This document shows positions 13,801-24,399 of a stretch of DNA of 64,000 nt, piece by piece (positions within the stretch are counted from its first letter, which is position 1; the number at the start of each line of letters is the position of its first letter). The position numbers were made by a program, and so were the translations under genes. Origin of the DNA: Adineta steineri (taxonomy: Eukaryota; Rotifera; Eurotatoria; Adinetida; Adinetidae); assembly GCA_905250115.1 (NCBI GenBank), contig CAJNOI010000024.1, positions 294,177-358,176 of the forward strand, written 5' to 3'. A model generated the notes under the pieces. It did no database searches. It was given only the letters and a program-made list of their open reading frames with translations, and had not been told where the DNA came from.

Positions 13801-14034
13801 ATCGACATGTGTAATTCCTCCACCCCATGAATCTTCATCTTTATCGATAAAAGAATTTGTTGGTGGATATCTGTTAGAAGTAACTTGAGACGTTGGTGAT
13901 TGTTCTTACTTTTTTCATTGGACGTAGCATCTGTCAGATTAAATGAACACTCGTTTGTTTATGATTTAACTGCATTACTATTAGGCAAATTCTTTAATGA
14001 TGAATCACTCTTTCATTCATGTTCTGTGGATATT
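10811..14034. other. long gene-poor stretch
   Basis: More than 3 kb of AT-rich sequence with no open frame I can support. The only structure noted is the G-rich inverted motif at 11376-11432 and a weaker one near 11535-11590. Confidence 0.5.
11376..11432. repeat. GTGGGTGTGGGG inverted motif
   Basis: GGTGTGGGTGTGGGG is followed about 30 bases later by its complement CACCCACACCCC, forming a potential hairpin. It resembles the one at 4890-4953 in both arms and in spacer length. Confidence 0.6.
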
Positions 14035-14339
14035 TTATCTTAGTAAAGCACGATGATGAAATGAATATTTGCTTGAATAGATTTTCATTCGACGAGAACG
14101 ACAAAATAAAAAGGAAAGAATGCAACAAACATGCTTTTCGTTCTTATACGAATTTCTCTCATGATGTTTAAATGTTAATAGAAATATAACTAATATAAAA
14201 TATAACATTCCAACCGATTTTTCTAATGTAATGAACATCTATACACGTATTTAGTAAATGAATATTATTTATTGAAATTCTTTGAAACAAAAATCAGGAA
14301 AATATACAAATAAAAATGAGAGATAATGTCTTCATCTAC

Positions 14340-14993
14340 TCAAAGTATTTTGAATCGATTTATTATTTCCATAAGCCCATAACAATATACATTAAAAACA
14401 AAAATTTGCAATTTATTGAGAAAAAAGTCATATTGACTTTCGGCATAGCGCAATAAGATAAACAATGGTACTTTTGTTATGATCATGGGTACGTACAATA
14501 AATGATATGCACGGCTAAAGTTCTTCATAGACAGATCATCAAAGTGAAGAAAAGTCAGAATTAAGACTTGAGGAAGTAATGTAGCTTCGATTAACCAACG
14601 AACAAAGTTGAAATATGTTATTTTATAGTCGCTGCTCACCAATTGAAGCCAAGTATATATGAAAGTAATATATATATAAAGAAATATTAATTTTATTTCT
14701 TTTTTCAATACCATAAGCATTAATGAAAATCTATCGAAATTACACATATTAAACAAGATGCTATTCGTGAATTCAAATGCACGATTCCGAAAACGCTCGG
14801 CACGTGATACAATTATCACATAGAACATAGAAATCGTTTGTAGAAAGTAAACTTGAATTACAAATGTAATGACGAAATGAATAATAAGCCAAATTTTCAT
14901 ATCAGAAATGCACGAAAATTGTTTATATTCCATTGAGAACGATTGATTTGGTAATAGGAGAAATGTTTCATTGATCAATAACATTCTAGTCAT
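14340..14993 (-). CDS. multi-helix membrane protein, possible chemoreceptor-like
   Basis: An open frame of 217 residues with about five hydrophobic segments (LIIHFVITFVIQVYFLQTI, LKLIFLYIYITF-type, LLPQVLILTFLHF, VPLFILL and others) and a charged loop RAERFRNRAFEF. I do not recognise the family. It is supported as genuinely coding by a diverged partial copy at 4965-5143 that keeps the same frame. It lies just downstream of degenerate receptor-like segments on the same strand (15464-16038), so it may be the 3' part of a larger broken or multi-exon gene. No initiating exon was identified. Confidence 0.45.
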   Translation of the reverse strand: MTRMLLINETFLLLPNQSFSMEYKQFSCISDMKIWLIIHFVITFVIQVYFLQTISMFYVIIVSRAERFRNRAFEFTNSILFNMCNFDRFSLMLMVLKKEIKLIFLYIYITFIYTWLQLVSSDYKITYFNFVRWLIEATLLPQVLILTFLHFDDLSMKNFSRAYHLLYVPMIITKVPLFILLRYAESQYDFFLNKLQIFVFNVYCYGLMEIINRFKIL

Positions 14994-15463
14994 AATTATA
15001 AAATTATTGTTATGAAAAATAATTTTATTTATAATAAAAACATATCTGTCGTCTAATCCACTTATATCTTATTTTTCTCTTTCCATTCAACAATGGACTG
15101 AAGATAGACAAAAAGAATCGTTGACCTATATGTTGGTTGAATAATATTCAATACTTGAATTGGACGAAAAATTAACCTGTCTCTTTCCTCGTATTTTTTC
15201 GTTTAGTCTGTGTTTTTTTTAACAAACAAAATAGAATAATCAAGTTTTTTTTAGAAAACTAAAAGAATAATCAAGCGTAGTTTCATGAGAGTAAAAGAAC
15301 GATTAAGTTGTAGTTTGACAAAAGTAAAAGAATAACTAAGCATAGTTTGACGAAAGTTAAATAACAATCAAGCATAGCTTAACGAAAATAAAAAGATAAT
15401 AATATATGCTTTTAAGGAGAGAAAAGGAGCAGTCATATGCACTTTTAAGAAGAAAACGAATAA

Positions 15464-16038
15464 TTATGTATAACTATACACAAATATGTATAATATATAT
15501 AGCATCAAAGCAAGAAATGTTACAAAAATAAAAAACGTATATCTATATCCGGCTATTACAATAATTTGCGTGTTATACAATAATTCTACTGTTTCCATTT
15601 CGCAAACGGGTTCTTTAATCATTTTTGGTAGAAGTATGTTGAAAGATTTAATAAAGATGATGATAAATATTGCTAAACAAAGAACCACCCAAATGGAATC
15701 GCGAAAAAAGTTTCAATAAATACTGATGCCGGAGGAATACAGAATACGACTGAAAACAATAAATTTTTACGAAGACGTCTGCTATGTATTGATATATACT
15801 GTCTTTTTCCAACTTGTTTTTTTTATTACCTGTTTCATTTGTTTGTTTAGCAAGTTTCTATATATAATATATATATTTCCAAGTAGAATAATTAGACATA
15901 TTAGATGTAATGCAAAAACCAATCTCAATACGTCAATTACATTTCTTTCAACAAATTCAATTAATACGTTGTAAAAATTCTAAAATATATATAAGCAAAT
16001 GTATTAGCTTCAGATATCAAAGTTATTTTACATACCAT
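15464..16038 (-). pseudogene. degenerate membrane-protein family, copy 1
   Basis: Begins with an ATG at 16036-16038, followed at once by a perfect GTATGTAAAA donor. A 56-bp intron (15980-16035) leads to a 50-codon exon (15830-15979) reading NFYNVLIEFV...IYIIYRNLLNKQMKQ, with one hydrophobic helix. A GTAATA donor follows. The next segment is conserved but frame-broken at a run of six T (near 15707): an IPPASVFIETFF frame passes to DSIWVVLCLAIF...NILLPKMIKEP..., then METVELLYNT and another helix. Copies 2 and 3 near 23.2-24.1 kb share these blocks. A tandem family of small multi-helix receptors is the likeliest origin; this copy is probably dead or misread at the T-run. Confidence 0.55.
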
Positions 16039-16330
16039 TTTTATTCTTGTATGACTAAATATACAATAATGTAAGGGGTATGAAAATTACGAACTATTTA
16101 TGTTGTCATGTGGCATAAAGGTAAATAAAGATGTTAATTCTTTCTTTCTATAATATTCAATGATCTACATATAATCCGTAATTCTTCTTCCCTGTTGCTA
16201 GTTAGATCTATTTTATACAATGGTATGTTCAACGAATTGTTAATAATAAATCATCTATTTTTAATCCATATTTAATAGCTTCTTCATTACATAATCTAGA
16301 AATTAATTCAATAAAATAGATGATTAAAAT
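16039..16330 (-). promoter_or_regulatory. conserved upstream block of the membrane-protein family, copy 1
   Basis: About 290 bases almost identical to 23700-23965 and, over their proximal part, to 24136-24300. A TATA-like ATAAATAG sits at 16094-16101, 56 bases upstream of the ATG. The distal end (16229-16325) reads on the minus strand as the C-terminus of another member (NEEAIKYGLKIDDLLL, stop at 16229), so the block spans a gene end, a spacer of about 190 bases and the next promoter. Confidence 0.6.
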
Positions 16331-17271
16331 ATATTAAACAACATATACTTATTCTAGTAAAAATGATTGCGCTATAGAAAGAGATTATAAATGAAAAGGT
16401 GACCATGACGGTATTGGGGATATAAATGAATTATTGCTTTATTTTGTCTAATTAACACAAGTAACACTCGTCTGGAGACTCGCTCAGTTCCTTCTCCTAG
16501 AAACGATATGTCTTCACTACTAGTAAACTGTTTATTCTAATAAATTCAAAAACCGACTTCAGATTTGAGTCCTTCGATCTTGATAACCCTTCCGGCAACT
16601 CTTATAAAAAATATCTTCTCTTGTAGAAAAGTGTTCCTTTGTCTAAAAAACTTCATACTTAAACGAATCTCAAAAAACTAACGTCATATTCGAATTCCTC
16701 GATCCCAATTACCTTTGGTCAATCGTTTTCTGATGACCACCGATAAGTCTTCTTTGACTTCTAAACTGCTGCAATCTAATTGACTTGGACAAACTGACAA
16801 ACTTCAAGCATTTGAACGATCCTGTTTAACGAGCCTACAACCCTTTCTTTCAGAAAAGGGAATAACAAGAACATAAAATATATCCACTTTCTAAAATACA
16901 ATAATTTAAGCTGATCAAACTATTTGACAAAAATGGATGTAGTTGGGAAAAACTGATTTGCTTAAACATATTATTGAATTATTCATATGTTATTATCTGA
17001 ATACATATGGTTGGGAACAACAAATGATTAATATTCTTAATATCTGTATTTGTATCCACTCAGTTGTGCAAATAATAATCTATCGTTTATCGATCATCAC
17101 TCTTTTTTGACAGCCGTATACAATATGAAATCGAGATATTATTGTAACTCATATATTATTTGGTGAACGATAATGTATTGAGAAATGTAAATGATTAAAT
17201 AATTTGATTACATATAAAAAAACGTTATGATTCAATCCAAAAAAGAAAATTTGTCATTCTGTCTATATTAA
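16331..17271. other. intergenic, nothing recognised
   Basis: AT-rich sequence between the receptor-like remnants and the kelch gene. No open frame, repeat or RNA gene that I can support. Confidence 0.5.
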
Positions 17272-18141
17272 TTAATAAAGTTCAGCACTCTTGAGATAAA
17301 CACTGCCGCCATTCTCTCCACCAGTCACTAATACTTGTCCATTTGCTAATATGGATGCTGTGTGATAATATCGTGCGGCACTCATGTTTCCTGTGGATAT
17401 CCAAGTGCCTGTTGATGGATTGTACAATTCAGCACTATTGAGACAAATACTACTGCTGTATCCACCAGTAACTAATACTAATCCATTTGCTAATAGGGAT
17501 GCTGTGTGATATTGTCGTGCGGTACTCATTTGTCCTGTAGCTGTCCAAGTGCCTGTTGATGGATTGTACAATTCAGTACTATTGAGATAACCACCGTTGT
17601 ATCCACCAGTAACTAATACTAATCCATTTNNNNNNNNNNCACCAGTAACTAATACTAATCCATTTGGTAATGTGGATGCTGTGTGAGAATATCGAGCAAG
17701 ACGCAGGTTTCCTGTGGATGTCCAAGTGCCTGTTGATGGATTGTATAATTCAGCACCATTGACATAACTAGCGCTGTTGTCTCCACCAGCAACTAATACT
17801 AATCCATTTGTTAATACGGATGCTGTGTGATATCCTCGTGCAGCACCCATGTTACCTGTGGTTATCCAAATACCTGTTGATGGATTGTACAATTCAGCAC
17901 TACTGAGATAAATACTAATGTTGCTACGCCCACCAGTAACTAATACTGATCCATTTGCTAATGTGGATGCTGTTTGAGCAATTCGTCCGGTATTCATGCT
18001 TCCTGTGGTTGTCCAATTACCTGTTGATGGATTGTAAAAATCAGCACTATTGAGATAAACACTGCCGTTGTTTCCACCTGTAACCAACACTGATCCATTT
18101 ACTAATGTGGATGCTGTGTGCCAATCTCGCGCACCATTCAT
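17272..18141 (-). CDS. kelch-repeat protein, incomplete
   Basis: Tandem kelch/galactose-oxidase-type blades with a period of about 48 residues: SAELYNPSTG.W...G.M..AR..HTAS.L.NG.VLVTGG. Five to six blades are visible and would form a beta-propeller. The reading frame stays open upstream of the ATG at 18141 (TSLPYLEWTITGNM), so the displayed start is inside a blade and 5' sequence is missing or lies in another exon. The stop at 17272 comes right after an AELY motif, before the blade is complete. A 10-base N gap (17630-17639) interrupts the repeats. The sequence style resembles bacterial kelch proteins, so horizontal origin is possible but untested. Confidence 0.7.
   Translation of the reverse strand: MNGARDWHTASTLVNGSVLVTGGNNGSVYLNSADFYNPSTGNWTTTGSMNTGRIAQTASTLANGSVLVTGGRSNISIYLSSAELYNPSTGIWITTGNMGAARGYHTASVLTNGLVLVAGGDNSASYVNGAELYNPSTGTWTSTGNLRLARYSHTASTLPNGLVLVTGXXXXNGLVLVTGGYNGGYLNSTELYNPSTGTWTATGQMSTARQYHTASLLANGLVLVTGGYSSSICLNSAELYNPSTGTWISTGNMSAARYYHTASILANGQVLVTGGENGGSVYLKSAELY
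17630..17639. other. assembly gap (10 N) flanked by identical 26-base ends
   Basis: The 26 bases before the gap (17604-17629) are identical to the 26 bases after it (17640-17665). Removing the gap and one copy restores the normal kelch period, so this is most likely an unmerged contig overlap or a collapsed repeat. Confidence 0.85.
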
Positions 18142-18840
18142 GTTGCCTGTTATTGTCCATTCTAGATAAGGCAGAGAAGTGAGTAATAAACGTTGTTCTT
18201 AAAATAACTTCAAATCTCTCATATACATAAGTTGTCTATCTATTGATCACAGATTACATGATCTCAAACCTTCAATAAACTTCTCTTTGTTTTCATGGCT
18301 AAGATAAGATTCATTATGGAATGTTAAATCGAACTAATAAAAATTATGTTCTAAATGGCTTCACTGATATTTTTTGAGATTTATCGGTGTCGCGAACTGA
18401 TGAAACCCCAGCATTGTGCTACAATTCAGTTATGATGAATAATGATCGAATTTCAGAACTTGAGCGAAACTCATTCTGCATTGTTCAACATAGTGGAAAC
18501 AAGATGTAATTTCACCATCTTAGATAGATGGTGTATGTATATGACGTGATGTAGACAAGAATGGATGTCAATGAGGATGTGACTGTGAATAAGAGAATAT
18601 AATTCACAAATCGTTGTTATGAGAAAATCAGTACACTAAGGATTAATTGATGACGATGAAATGCGTTTTTCTCGAGTTTGAAGTTTGTATCTTATATTAT
18701 TAAGTGATTTTTTTGAATTCCTCAGCTATATACAAATGCAACCTAAAACATAAGATAAGGTGTTGATAGACATCCTCTCTTTCTCGTAGAGAAGAGTCCA
18801 GTAATCATAAATTGTTTGCTTGTTTGATTGTATGTCCGCA
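18142..18840. other. intergenic, nothing recognised
   Basis: Contains the possible upstream acceptor of the kelch exon (ttatctag near 18160 on the minus strand). Otherwise no supported feature. Confidence 0.45.
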
Positions 18841-18847
18841 GGGGCAA

Positions 18848-19070
18848 AAAAAGCATTGAAAACTAATTTTCTGGAAAAGACGTTTCTAGATGTATTTCGA
18901 TGTGGGACTTCGAATTTGGGGTATATCGGGTAGCCATGGTTAGGGGTGGTTGGGTGTGGGTGAAAGGTAAAAAAAACATCGAAAATCGATTTTTCAAAAA
19001 AGACATTTCTAGAGGTTTTTCGATGCGAGGAGTTCGAATGTGGGCCATATTCGCTCAGACTACTGAAGGG
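18848..19070. repeat. diverged direct repeat of about 120 bp
   Basis: Two successive units share the order: a CATTGAAAA/CATCGAAAA block, a GACRTTTCTAGA block, TTTCGATG, then a GTTCGAAT/CTTCGAAT...GGG block. Unit 1 is at about 18855-18945 and unit 2 at about 18977-19070. The region is unusually GC-rich for this window and includes GGTTGGGTGTGGGTG. A 169-codon minus-strand open frame across it mirrors the duplication (HRKTSRNVFF and HRNTSRNVFS), which is expected of a repeat and does not by itself show coding. Confidence 0.55.
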
Positions 19071-19486
19071 AGGGGGCAGGGGCGAATTGCAAAAAGTGGT
19101 GCTGACTGATATAAATCCAGTTTTTGGGTAATGCTTTCCTATAGGTATCCAAATGTTCCCCTGGTTATAGTGCAGAGTATGGCGACCATAATCGGCTGAC
19201 TTTTTTGCATATAAGATTACTAACACTTCGCTCATTCGTTAAAGACTAGTTCGACAAGCCACGCATGCCGATAACTCTAATATGTTTCGATCTGCGTTTA
19301 CCGCTGAATAGGATGCGAGTATTTGCTAAGAGTAAAGAACAACAAACGAGAGCAAGGTTTTCAATTGTTTTTCCAGTAAATATGAAGAGGATGCATTTGT
19401 GCGAGAAAGAGCTAAGCGAGTCTTCGGACGAGCGTTACTTGTGTCATGTCGATATTCTGTCAACTAGTACTTCGACGTGTAGAATT

Positions 19487-20098
19487 ATTCCGATCAGAGA
19501 TGGGCAACTGCGGGGGTACACCACTCCAACTCCATCCAACTCCACTCCAATTTTGTCAAAATGCACTCCAACTCCAACTCCATCTAACTCCACTCCGATT
19601 TAATAAGTCGATTTTTTATCAATACGATTGTAAAAAAGTACAGATTTATCAGGAAACATTTTTATTTGAAACCAATAAGTAAAAACATGATTATCAATTT
19701 ATGTTTTGTCTATAAAACTTTGAGATCTTTATTTCGACAAATCAAGAATACATCTAATCGATGTTAATTTCGATAACAAATGAAGTCAACAGGAGTTAAA
19801 TTGGAGTTGGAAAAAACAACGAAAACTAACTCCATTCCAACTCCACCCATTTTCACAAAACTCCACTCCAACTCCGCTCCAACTCCGCTCCAACTCCGCT
19901 CCAAACAGACATCAACTTCACTCTAACTCCGCTCCAACTCCACTCCAAACAGACATCAACTCCACTCCAACTCTACCCATTTTTTACAAAATTCTGCTTC
20001 AACTCCGCTCCAACTCCACTTCAACTCCAAGGAGTTAAAATGTCAACTCCGGAGTTAACTCCAACTACGAGTTGGAGTTGCCCATCTCTGATTCCGAT
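19487..20098. mobile_element. non-autonomous hAT element with 8-bp target duplication
   Basis: The element runs 19495-20090 (596 bp). Its ends are perfect 15-bp terminal inverted repeats (CAGAGATGGGCAACT at the left, AGTTGCCCATCTCTG at the right). It is flanked by the identical 8-bp duplication ATTCCGAT at 19487-19494 and 20091-20098. An 8-bp duplication with CAG...CTG ends is diagnostic of the hAT superfamily. No transposase is encoded. Both inner ends carry arrays of CCAACTCCACT-type units (19525-19600 and 19850-20060), which dominate the element and make it partly a minisatellite. The intact duplication suggests a fairly recent insertion. Confidence 0.92.
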
Positions 20099-20410
20099 CA
20101 TCTCGAGATTGGTGTGAGTGATTACTAAAACGATCAATGAGTTATATGGTATGGCACGCTTCTTATCAACAACGTTTTCGCCTAATACTGTTGAACTGGA
20201 TGAGAATATTCAATACTTAAACGAGTGTAGATCAAATAAAGTCATCAAAAATTGGCCTTATTTCGACTTCTGATAGGAAATATTCTCTGATCTTATCTAT
20301 CTAGTTGACGGTCATTCATTAGCTAAAATCAAAAACTTAAAGATATCCTCATTTCGAGTAATTATCGTTTGAGCTACTACAAATCATTTAACATAGTACT
20401 GACTTGGTAT
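20099..20410. other. intergenic, nothing recognised
   Basis: Flank between the hAT insertion and the trinucleotide microsatellite. No supported feature. Confidence 0.5.
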
Positions 20411-20422
20411 TGCTGTTGCTGA

Positions 20423-20459
<37 letters not shown>

Positions 20460-20502
20460 GATGATGATGATGATGATGTTGTTGTTGATGTTGATGTTGA
20501 TG
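20411..20502. repeat. GTT/GAT trinucleotide microsatellite
   Basis: An interrupted run of TTG and ATG triplets about 90 bases long. The minus-strand open frame across it encodes poly-Asn only and is not taken as a gene. Confidence 0.9.
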
Positions 20503-21544
20503 TCGTAGTCGGTTCTATATTGAAAAAATGATTTTAGATTCAGACTAAACAATTGGATAAGATTGTTTCTTCTTCTGTAACAATGTATCGACGTTAAGTA
20601 TGAGCTGATCATAATAAAATAGGAAATATTTAAATGATTCCCATTATAATTGTAATTCTACGATATTTACTTCAAGTATATCTTAATTATAATAGTTGTG
20701 ACAACTTAATTTTCATTTCTTGATAAGTTTAATAATCAAACTTTTCGAATCACACAAATTAAGTCATATAAGATTTGCACATTTATTCTTTTCTTGAAAT
20801 CTTTTATTTTTTTATTTAAGATGAGATTCTGATCAGAAACTAATTCTGACTGAAAGAGGCAAGATCACAAAATTGAATGAGCGTAGATTGATCTAATTTA
20901 TTATTTTCTTTTCACTATTCTTTATTATTTTAGTGTGTCTAGTTATATTCTTAAAAAATTCTTTCAAAGACAGAAGATAATTTTTACATGACATATTTCA
21001 ATAATATTCAAAAGTGACAAAGTTCCCGTTTACTTTCAATCTTTCTCCACGCTTCAGCGAAGTGCAATACTAACCTCAAATTACTTGTGACCATCAACGT
21101 AATAAACGAAATACTGTAATTTCTTCTTTATTTCCTAAGGATCTATCCAATGAAAGTTTGTTTAATAAATATCGATATTTTGTATAGATTGATGAATATG
21201 AAAAGCATAATACTCATAGACGTTTCATTGGATAATTATTTTATTTTTTCTTCATTATTCTTTTAATATTTGGTGCTATTGATTGTTTAGTTTCAAGTGT
21301 CAAAGAGATTTCGTTTTACTAACGTATTCTCAAAGTAGAATTTGAAAAATAAATCTTGAAACAGTTCGTTTAATTCAAAAAAGAATTTGGCTTAATGTTC
21401 TTTTTCTGTCAGTTTGAACCGACTCAATTGGTGATTTACACACAAGTGTGTCCGATATCTCTGTCAAGTCGTCTTAACTGTCGATAACTTGAGATTATTT
21501 TTTAAGAAGAAAATAAATTATTCTCTCTCACAGATATATTTTTT
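20503..21544. other. intergenic, nothing recognised
   Basis: About 1 kb of AT-rich sequence without an open frame or repeat that I can support. Confidence 0.5.
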
Positions 21545-21907
21545 TTATAAATCTCTTCTAGTTTTATACTGACCCGATGGAAATCGTGTTCCACTAATAA
21601 TATTCATACTAGTAGCATCCACATCTGCTGATATATTTCCATTTTGGTTCAACATATTATCAAATAATTCACAATTTGAAGTTGATTGATGAAAAGTTGC
21701 TGCTATGCATTGACTTTGAGTCAAACAGGCTACTTGACAATTCCTGATGTTTGATGGAATAACATTATTAAATGGTAAACAAGTTGTGTTCGCACATTGA
21801 AACTTGAAACTAATCATTAAAAACATTATCATTGATTGTGTATCTTCTCCGACTACTTGTGTAATAATTATAAACAAAAGCCATAAACAAACTCTTATTG
21901 AAGCCAT
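21545..21907 (-). CDS. small secreted PAN/apple-like protein
   Basis: The predicted product has 120 residues from the ATG at 21907. The open frame extends to 22015, but MASIRVCLWLLFIIITQVVG is a good signal peptide and sets the start. The mature part has a Cys pattern typical of short PAN/apple modules: FQCANTTCLPFN, then CQVACLTQSQCIAATFHQS, then CELFDNML. Such modules bind carbohydrate or protein outside the cell. The hydrophobic insert after the signal (MIMFLMISFKF) is odd and could be mis-included intron, but no good donor is obvious. The C-terminus ends in KTRRDL. A 51-bp minisatellite lies directly upstream. Confidence 0.6.
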   Translation of the reverse strand: MASIRVCLWLLFIIITQVVGEDTQSMIMFLMISFKFQCANTTCLPFNNVIPSNIRNCQVACLTQSQCIAATFHQSTSNCELFDNMLNQNGNISADVDATSMNIISGTRFPSGQYKTRRDL

Positions 21908-22026
21908 CAACCACCAGATTCTAAGGTAATCAAATAAATTCAATTCATAATAGAAAAAAAAGTATTTATTGAACAATAAATTTGTTTTTTTCTCTCTTTT
22001 TAGTGAGTACTGCATATTTTTTTCCC

Positions 22027-22197
22027 AGAATTTATTTCATCAATCTAGCGGAAAAACAGTCCCGACGTCTTTTTTCGAGAATTCATTTTATTGATCTGTA
22101 GAAAAACAGTCCCGATGTCTTTTTCCTAGAATTCATTGCATCAATCTAGCGGAAAAACAGTCCCGACGTCTTTTTACCAGAATTCATTTTATCAATG
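22027..22197. repeat. 51-bp minisatellite, about 3.4 units
   Basis: Units start at 22027, 22078, 22128 and 22179, each beginning AGAATT and containing GGAAAAACAGTCCCGACGTC or a near variant. The array ends partway through the fourth unit. It sits about 120 bases upstream of the PAN-like gene start. Confidence 0.9.
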
Positions 22198-23159
22198 TAA
22201 TCAAACAAAAGTAGTGAAATCTTCTTTTATTTTCAAAAATATTTACTTATTCGGAGATATGATTTTCCTAGGTGCTTAAATGTTATTTGAGAACAAATAT
22301 ATTTATCAATAGCGCTTTTGAGTTATGTGAAAGATGAAAAACATAAAGAACGATTTAATCTAACGGAATTGAATTTAAAAAGAAAATATAATCAACATTT
22401 AGTTGGAGATGACATTTTTTTTATAAAAATGAAAATAATTCAATTGAAATTTATTTATATATACAAATTTGAATACGTGTCAGTGCACTGTCACATTATT
22501 TATATAGAATAAAGGCAATCTTTAATATCTAAACGAAGAATAATTACATGACTTGTTTGCCTAGACAAAAAAACTGAACACTTCTTCAAAATCAAAAACA
22601 TTGGACTTAAGTTCTTATAACACAAAGTATAACAACGTTTTGAAAATCTCTTTTTTTGTTATAGTCCCATTTATGATTGATTATAATTTTTAATTAAATA
22701 GACAATCACATTTTTCTTCATCAATCTCAAAACGATCCAAACAATTGAGTTTTATATTTATGTTGCATAGAGCTAACATCCTATTTATTACATAAATTAA
22801 AACAAATAGTGCTTTTAGAAGTTCAAAATTAGTTAAATATTGATTTATCATAACAACATATTCTAATGTACTTTTTTTCTCAATAAAAAATAATTCCTCG
22901 AGTAAATATTTTTCTTATTTTTCTTTTATTTATTGTATGTTGCTATGATGTTTTATTTATACAGAACAATAAACAGAGAGCCTGTAGAATCATGTAGGCT
23001 CTATTATAATCATAATAATACAAACTAGGTTGTTTCATAAAAAGAGAATTGCATAATCTATTTCAGATTGCTAATTCATATTGAAAAAATTAGTAAATCC
23101 ATTTTATATTTATAAAATACGTATGACATAGTAACAATTAATACAAAAATAGACCACCA
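22198..23159. other. intergenic, nothing recognised
   Basis: AT-rich; a 64-codon open frame at 22318-22512 has no recognisable features and is not called. Confidence 0.5.
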
Positions 23160-23699
23160 ATATTCGACGTTGACACAAAGTTCAATTTGGTATAATAGTT
23201 CAACTGTCTCAATTTCTCATTCAGATTCTTTGATTATTTTTAGTAATAATACATTTAAAAATGGCAAATATATTACAACAAATGACAATATACTGACTAA
23301 TCACCCGAGTAGAAAATATATAAAGAATTCTATGACAATTGCCAGAATTAATTTTTACGAAGACGGGCACTGTGTCTCCCAGTTCGATCATTTAGAACAT
23401 CTAAAATGCATCGATTCCAGACGTTTACGACTACATATACACGGTTCTTTTCGTCTGTTTTTGAGCCATTACACACGGTTTCCTATTGGTATAAAGTACT
23501 GCCTTTCAATACTTTTTGTTCAGTTCAACATTGAGATTGATCTAAATAAAGAAAAAAAATTATTTATTTGAAATAAGTATTTACTATTCAATTCGAAGTG
23601 GAGATTATTCTAGATTTGATAAAAGAGAAAAAGCATCGCTTACAGGTCGTTATAATTGACCTCGGTAATTTCAGATATCACAGTTATTTTACATACCAT
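23160..23699 (-). pseudogene. degenerate membrane-protein family, copy 2
   Basis: It has the same ATG|GTATGTAAAATAAC start as copy 1 (ATG at 23697-23699), but the exon encoding NFYNVL... is missing. The following conserved block (23170-23345) reads LVSILSFVVIYLPF, LNVLLLKIIKES and EIETVELLY, with in-frame stops where copy 1 has coding residues. Inactivated member. Confidence 0.65.
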
Positions 23700-23965
23700 T
23701 TTTATTCTTGTATGACTAAATATACAGTAATGTAAGGGATATGAAAATTACGAACTATTTATGTTGTCATGTGGCATAAAGGTAAATAAAGATGTTAATT
23801 CTTTCTTTCTATAATATTCAATGATCTACATATAATCCGTAATTCTTCTTCCCTGTTACCAGTTAGATCTATTTCATATAATGGTATGTTCAACGAATTA
23901 TTAATAGTAAATCATCTACTTTTAATCCATATTTAATAGCTTCTTCATTAAGTTCCGATACATAA
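23700..23965 (-). promoter_or_regulatory. conserved upstream block, copy 2, with C-terminus of copy 3
   Basis: Nearly identical to 16039-16300. The TATA-like ATAAATAG lies at the equivalent place. The distal part reads on the minus strand as NEEAIKYGLKVDDLLLIIR then stop, which is the tail of the next upstream member (copy 3). Confidence 0.6.
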
Positions 23966-24135
23966 TATAGAAATTTGCCCAAACAATAATTAAAGGTATC
24001 TCATGTAATATCAAAAACATTCTTATTAAATCCATCACATTTGTTTCAAAAAGATTGACTAATGTTTCGTAGTAGTTCTAAAAATATACGAGCACATATG
24101 TTAACTTCAGATAGCACAGTTATTTTACATACCAT
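23889..24135 (-). pseudogene. degenerate membrane-protein family, copy 3
   Basis: ATG at 24133-24135 followed by a GTATGT donor. The intron ends in atttttag and the exon from 24077 reads NYYETLVNLFETNVMDL..., the homologue of copy 1 NFYNVLIEFVERNVIDV. After the helix (IIVWANFYIMYR) the frame slips and the conserved tail NEEAIKYGLKVDDLLL with its stop at about 23889 follows. The middle of the gene is deleted compared with copy 1. Confidence 0.55.
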
Positions 24136-24300
24136 CCTTATTGTTCTATGACTGAATATACAATAATGTAAGGGGTATGAAAATTACGGACTATTTATAG
24201 AGGTAAATAAAGATGCTAATTCTTTCTTTCTGTAATATTCAATGATCTACATGTAGTCCGTAATTCTTCTTCCCTGTTGCCAGTTAGATCTATTACTTAA
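24136..24300 (-). promoter_or_regulatory. conserved upstream block, copy 3
   Basis: Proximal part of the family promoter block, with TATAAATAG at 24191-24199 and the shared stretch ending in the AGATCTA motif. A 14-base deletion relative to the other copies removes the GTTGTCATGTGGCAT segment. Confidence 0.55.
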
Positions 24301-24399
24301 AAAAAAGAATAGGACCATAAAATATAGAATATTTTTCAATAGAAAATATACTACAATAAACAACACTATACATTGCTAATAAACCTGAGATATTTGTTT

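Noticed and set aside
18726-19235. 169-codon minus-strand open frame with two HR(K/N)TSRNVF segments
   Set aside because: The repetition comes from a DNA-level duplication; no other coding sign, so treated as a repeat.
20388-20612. 74-codon poly-Asn open frame
   Set aside because: Encoded by a trinucleotide microsatellite.
22318-22512. 64-codon open frame
   Set aside because: Lys/Ile/Tyr-rich chance frame in AT-rich DNA with no supporting feature.
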